From Actinomycetota bacterium (GTDB lineage: Bacteria; Actinomycetota; UBA4738; HRBIN12): a DNA stretch of 8,758 nucleotides. The first letter of the stretch is position 1; each line of letters opens with the position of its first letter. The stretch covers positions 1-8,758 of the forward strand of contig VAYF01000105.1 in assembly GCA_005883885.1 (NCBI GenBank). Reading direction: 5' to 3'. The notes below the pieces were generated by a model, which was not told the DNA's origin, did no database searches, and saw only the letters and a list, made by a program, of their open reading frames with translations. The position numbers and the translations under genes are program-made. This document shows positions 6,908-8,758 of the stretch, in pieces.

Positions 6908-7843
6908 ATGACGTCCCCGAAGCTGATCCTGATCCTCAGCGAGAACTGGACCCTCGTGCCACCGAGCGACCTGCGGTCGCTCGTGCGGATCGCGGTCGAC
7001 GCGGAGGATGCGGGGTTCGACGCCGTGATGGTGAGCGAGCACGTCGTGCTCGGGCCGAGCTCTGGCGCCGCCGGCCTGCCACAGAACCCACGAGACTATG
7101 CGCTGCCGGATAACCAAGATCCGCGGACGCCATGGCCGAGCTCACTCCTGCTGCTCGCCGCGGTCGCCGCCGCCACCGAGCGGCTCCGCCTCGTGGCAGG
7201 CGCCGTGATCCCGCCGCTGCGCCATCCGCTGCTCCTGGCGAAAGAGCTCGCGACGCTCGACCTGCTCTCCGAAGGCCGTCTCGTCGTGCAGCCGACGGTC
7301 AGCTGGCACCGCGACGAGTATGAGGCTCTCGGCGTGCCGTACGAGGAGCGCGGCGCGCGGCTCGACGAACACCTGGCGGCATGGCGGCGTGCATGGGGGG
7401 CGAGCCCGGCGTCCTTCGAGGGCCGGCACTACCGGTTCACCGACGTCTTCCTCGAACCGAAGCCCGTCCGCTCCGAGGGACCGCCGCTCTGGTTCGGCGG
7501 GGCGCGCCTTCACGATCGGCTGCTCCGCCGGCTGGTCGACCACGGGAGCGGATTCAACCCCCTCGGGCCGCCGACCTCGGACGACCTCGTTCGCCTCCGC
7601 TCGGCGATGGCGGAGGCCGGGCGCAGCATGGATGAGCTCGAGATGGTGGGCGGCACGAGGGGCGCGTTCACCGATGCCGTCGGCCTGGCCGATCTTGGGG
7701 AAGCCCTGGGGACGATCCCCGAGCAGATCGAAGCCGGCTTCACATCGATCTGCGTCAAACCGTCGCAGTTCACCGACGATCCTGCCGCGGTGGGTGCGGT
7801 GTGCAGAGACATCGTTGCGCGGGTCTCGGCGATGACGGCCTGA
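6908..7843 (+). CDS. LLM-class (luciferase-like, probably F420-dependent) oxidoreductase
   Basis: A 311-residue TIM-barrel flavin/F420 oxidoreductase of the bacterial luciferase-like group. It contains ILSENW near residue 10, a DAVMVSEHVV strand at 38-47, ERLRLVAGAV at 91-100 followed by PLRHPLLLAKELATLD and SEGRL, then WHRDEYEALG at 133-142. RGARLDEHL is at 148-155, and FEGRHYRF with PPLWFGG is at 170-198. The usual glycine-rich GVGxGW segment after GRL is replaced here by VVQPTVSW. The N-terminal position fits ATG 6908, although no good Shine-Dalgarno precedes it and the longer open frame from 6500 overlaps the permease. As last gene of the operon it may oxidise or reduce an intermediate. 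Known relatives include F420-dependent dehydrogenases and FMN monooxygenases, so the cofactor and reaction are unresolved. Confidence 0.88.
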   Translation: MTSPKLILILSENWTLVPPSDLRSLVRIAVDAEDAGFDAVMVSEHVVLGPSSGAAGLPQNPRDYALPDNQDPRTPWPSSLLLLAAVAAATERLRLVAGAVIPPLRHPLLLAKELATLDLLSEGRLVVQPTVSWHRDEYEALGVPYEERGARLDEHLAAWRRAWGASPASFEGRHYRFTDVFLEPKPVRSEGPPLWFGGARLHDRLLRRLVDHGSGFNPLGPPTSDDLVRLRSAMAEAGRSMDELEMVGGTRGAFTDAVGLADLGEALGTIPEQIEAGFTSICVKPSQFTDDPAAVGAVCRDIVARVSAMTA

Positions 7844-7860
7844 CGGTCGCCGTCAGCCGT
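7835..7860. terminator. Bulged hairpin over both stop codons of a convergent pair
   Basis: CTGACGG (7840-7846) pairs with CCGTCAG (7850-7856) around a TCG loop. The stem continues as ACGG (7835-7838) with CCGT (7857-7860) past one bulged C at 7839, giving 11 bp in total. The TGA of the LLM gene (7841-7843) and the stop of the SDR gene (7853-7855) lie in opposite arms. No T-run follows. This is a plausible bidirectional transcript end for the two operons. Confidence 0.55.
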
Positions 7861-8650
7861 TCGAGCTATCGAACGCGAGGCTCGCGACGTCGACCACCAT
7901 CTGACCGCCGTCGGCGACCAGCGTGGCGCCGTTGACGATCGATGCGTCGTCGCTCGCGAGGAACAGGCAGCAGGCGGCGATCTCCTCCGCGGTCGCCGGC
8001 CGCCGGGCCGGCACGTGGGCCGTCGCGAGCAGGTACGCGGCCTCGCGCGAGATGGCTCGCGCCGCTGCCAGTTCGTCCATCGACTCGTCGCCCAGAGGGG
8101 TGACGACCCAACCGGGGCACACGGCGTTCGTCCGGACGCCGCGTGGCCCGTAGTCGACCACGAGCGATCGCATCAATCCCAGGAGCGCCGTCTTGGACGT
8201 GACGTAGGCCGCGGACCCGGAGGAGCTCACGAGGCCCGAGACGCTGGACACCAGCACGATCGCTCCGTTCCCGTGCTCCTCCAACGAAGGCAGAGCTGCC
8301 CGCGCGAGCAGGAACGGGGCCGTCACGTTCACGTCGAGCGTCCGCTTCCACGACTCGTCGGAGACGTCGCCGGCCGCACCCCCCAACGCGACCGCGGCGT
8401 TCGCGATCACGATGTCGAGCCGGCCGAACGAGTCCAGCGTCACCCCGATGAGCTCCGCGACATCGACGGGGTCGGCGGCGTCGCCGGGGACGGCGACCCC
8501 GCCGATCTCCTCCGCGACCGACCGGATCGGACCCTCGCGGCGCCCGCTGACGACCACCTGGGCCCCTTCCTGGGCGAACCGACGCGCGGTGGCGGCACCG
8601 ATCCCGGTGCCGCCACCGCTCACGATCGCCACTTTGCCCTGCAGCCGCAC
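7853..8650 (-). CDS. Short-chain dehydrogenase/reductase (classical SDR)
   Basis: A 265-residue NAD(P)-dependent oxidoreductase of the classical SDR family, probably acting on a hydroxyl or keto group. The cofactor loop is SGGGTGIG (11-18), with Ser in place of the usual Thr. The catalytic set is complete: Asn108 in DVNVTAPF, Ser136 in LVSSVSG, Tyr149 and Lys153 in YVTSK, with the correct Ser-x12-Tyr-x3-Lys spacing. ANAA (83-86) replaces the common NNAG, and CPGWVVTP and VADGG follow the family pattern. SGRRE after the second strand hints at NADP(H). The start is GTG 8650, preceded by AGGAGGAGAG. The ATG at 8686 would add 12 basic residues and overlaps the likely -10 box. The gene is convergent with the operon, so it is a separate transcription unit. 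The substrate is unknown. Confidence 0.92.
   Translation of the reverse strand: MRLQGKVAIVSGGGTGIGAATARRFAQEGAQVVVSGRREGPIRSVAEEIGGVAVPGDAADPVDVAELIGVTLDSFGRLDIVIANAAVALGGAAGDVSDESWKRTLDVNVTAPFLLARAALPSLEEHGNGAIVLVSSVSGLVSSSGSAAYVTSKTALLGLMRSLVVDYGPRGVRTNAVCPGWVVTPLGDESMDELAAARAISREAAYLLATAHVPARRPATAEEIAACCLFLASDDASIVNGATLVADGGQMVVDVASLAFDSSNG
7858..7875. repeat. Second hairpin/inverted repeat at the convergent junction
   Basis: CGTTCGA and TCGAACG form a perfect 7-bp inverted repeat with the spacer GCTA, directly after the stop-codon hairpin and within the last codons of the SDR gene. It could reinforce termination of the plus-strand operon. Its CGTTCG/CGAACG half-sites equal those of the inverted repeat at the hpaE promoter, with a spacer 2 bp longer. 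Confidence 0.45.
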
Positions 8651-8656
8651 GCGGCT

Positions 8657-8666
8657 CTCTCCTCCT
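8657..8666 (-). promoter_or_regulatory. Ribosome-binding site of the SDR gene
   Basis: On the minus strand AGGAGGAGAG runs from 8666 to 8657, 6-10 nt before GTG 8650. It is the strongest Shine-Dalgarno in the window and decides the GTG start over the ATG at 8686. Confidence 0.75.
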
Positions 8667-8684
8667 GGCCTCCGTCGATGCCGC

Positions 8685-8712
8685 ATTAGTCTGCCTCATC
8701 CGGTGGGTGCAA
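8685..8712 (-). promoter_or_regulatory. Candidate promoter of the SDR gene
   Basis: Read on the minus strand, TTGCAC (8712-8707) is followed after 16 bp by ACTAAT (8690-8685), an acceptable -35/-10 pair. Transcription would begin near 8678, leaving a leader of about 28 nt that contains the AGGAGG site. The match is moderate and the intergenic region is short, which leaves few alternatives. Confidence 0.4.
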
Positions 8713-8726
8713 CGGCGAGCGGCGAC

Positions 8727-8732
8727 GGAGGG
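8727..8732 (+). promoter_or_regulatory. Ribosome-binding site of the gene entering at the right edge
   Basis: GGAGGG ends 5 nt before ATG 8738 and supports a plus-strand gene start there. Confidence 0.5.
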
Positions 8733-8737
8733 CTCGG

Positions 8738-8758
8738 ATGGCGAACATGGAACCGCTC
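8738..8758 (+). CDS. Start of an unidentified gene, cut by the window edge
   Basis: Seven codons (MANMEPL) follow a well-placed GGAGGG Shine-Dalgarno and stay open to the window end. The layout is divergent from the SDR gene with an 87-bp gap, enough for two promoters. A second in-frame ATG occurs at codon 4. Nothing can be said about function from seven residues, and it could still be a chance start. Confidence 0.45.

Noticed and set aside
8651..8686. ATG 8686 as the SDR start
   Set aside because: It would add 12 basic residues, overlaps a likely -10 box and ignores the AGGAGG site that points to GTG 8650.
1..8758. CRISPR array, tRNA, rRNA, insertion sequence or prophage
   Set aside because: No regularly spaced repeats, transposase or integrase motifs, or RNA gene signatures were seen. 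Genes are packed and metabolic in type.

Overview
The window is GC-rich chromosomal DNA with strong G/C third-position bias, short intergenic gaps and a GTG start. It carries an LLM-type (F420/flavin) oxidoreductase. Together these suggest a high-GC actinobacterium or a related F420-using lineage. No phage, transposon, CRISPR array, tRNA or rRNA was seen.

Layout from left to right. (1) Positions 1-1800, plus strand: the 3' two-thirds of an M1-family zinc aminopeptidase (PepN type), cut by the window edge. (2) Positions 1809-2792, minus strand: a single-domain PLP-dependent threonine/serine dehydratase, convergent with (1). The two stop codons sit in the arms of one hairpin. (3) Positions about 2793-2965: a divergent control region with a sigma-70-like promoter, a 16-bp inverted repeat over the -10/transcription start, and an adjacent perfect 18-bp palindrome. 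(4) Positions 2861/2966-7843, plus strand: a compact four-gene set. It holds an HpaE-type semialdehyde dehydrogenase, an HpaD-type class III extradiol dioxygenase (LigB fold), an APC-superfamily permease and an LLM-class oxidoreductase. (5) Positions 7853-8650, minus strand: an SDR dehydrogenase, again convergent, with the stop codons inside a bulged hairpin and a second hairpin just beyond. (6) From 8738, plus strand: the first seven codons of another gene, divergent from the SDR.

The central operon looks like an aromatic meta-cleavage module. HpaD would open a homoprotocatechuate-like (3,4-dihydroxyphenylacetate) ring, and HpaE would oxidise the resulting semialdehyde. The permease would import an amine or amino-acid precursor, and the LLM enzyme could do an upstream or side oxidation. 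The usual hydroxylase (HpaBC) and lower-pathway genes (HpaF/G/H/I) are not in the window, so the true substrate is open. The divergent PLP dehydratase may share the control region.

The most notable points are four. The dehydrogenase gene has no canonical start codon where homology and the ribosome-binding site place it. The operon promoter carries palindromic operator candidates. Both convergent gene pairs are closed by hairpins built over both stop codons. The permease begins with a tandemly duplicated start segment.
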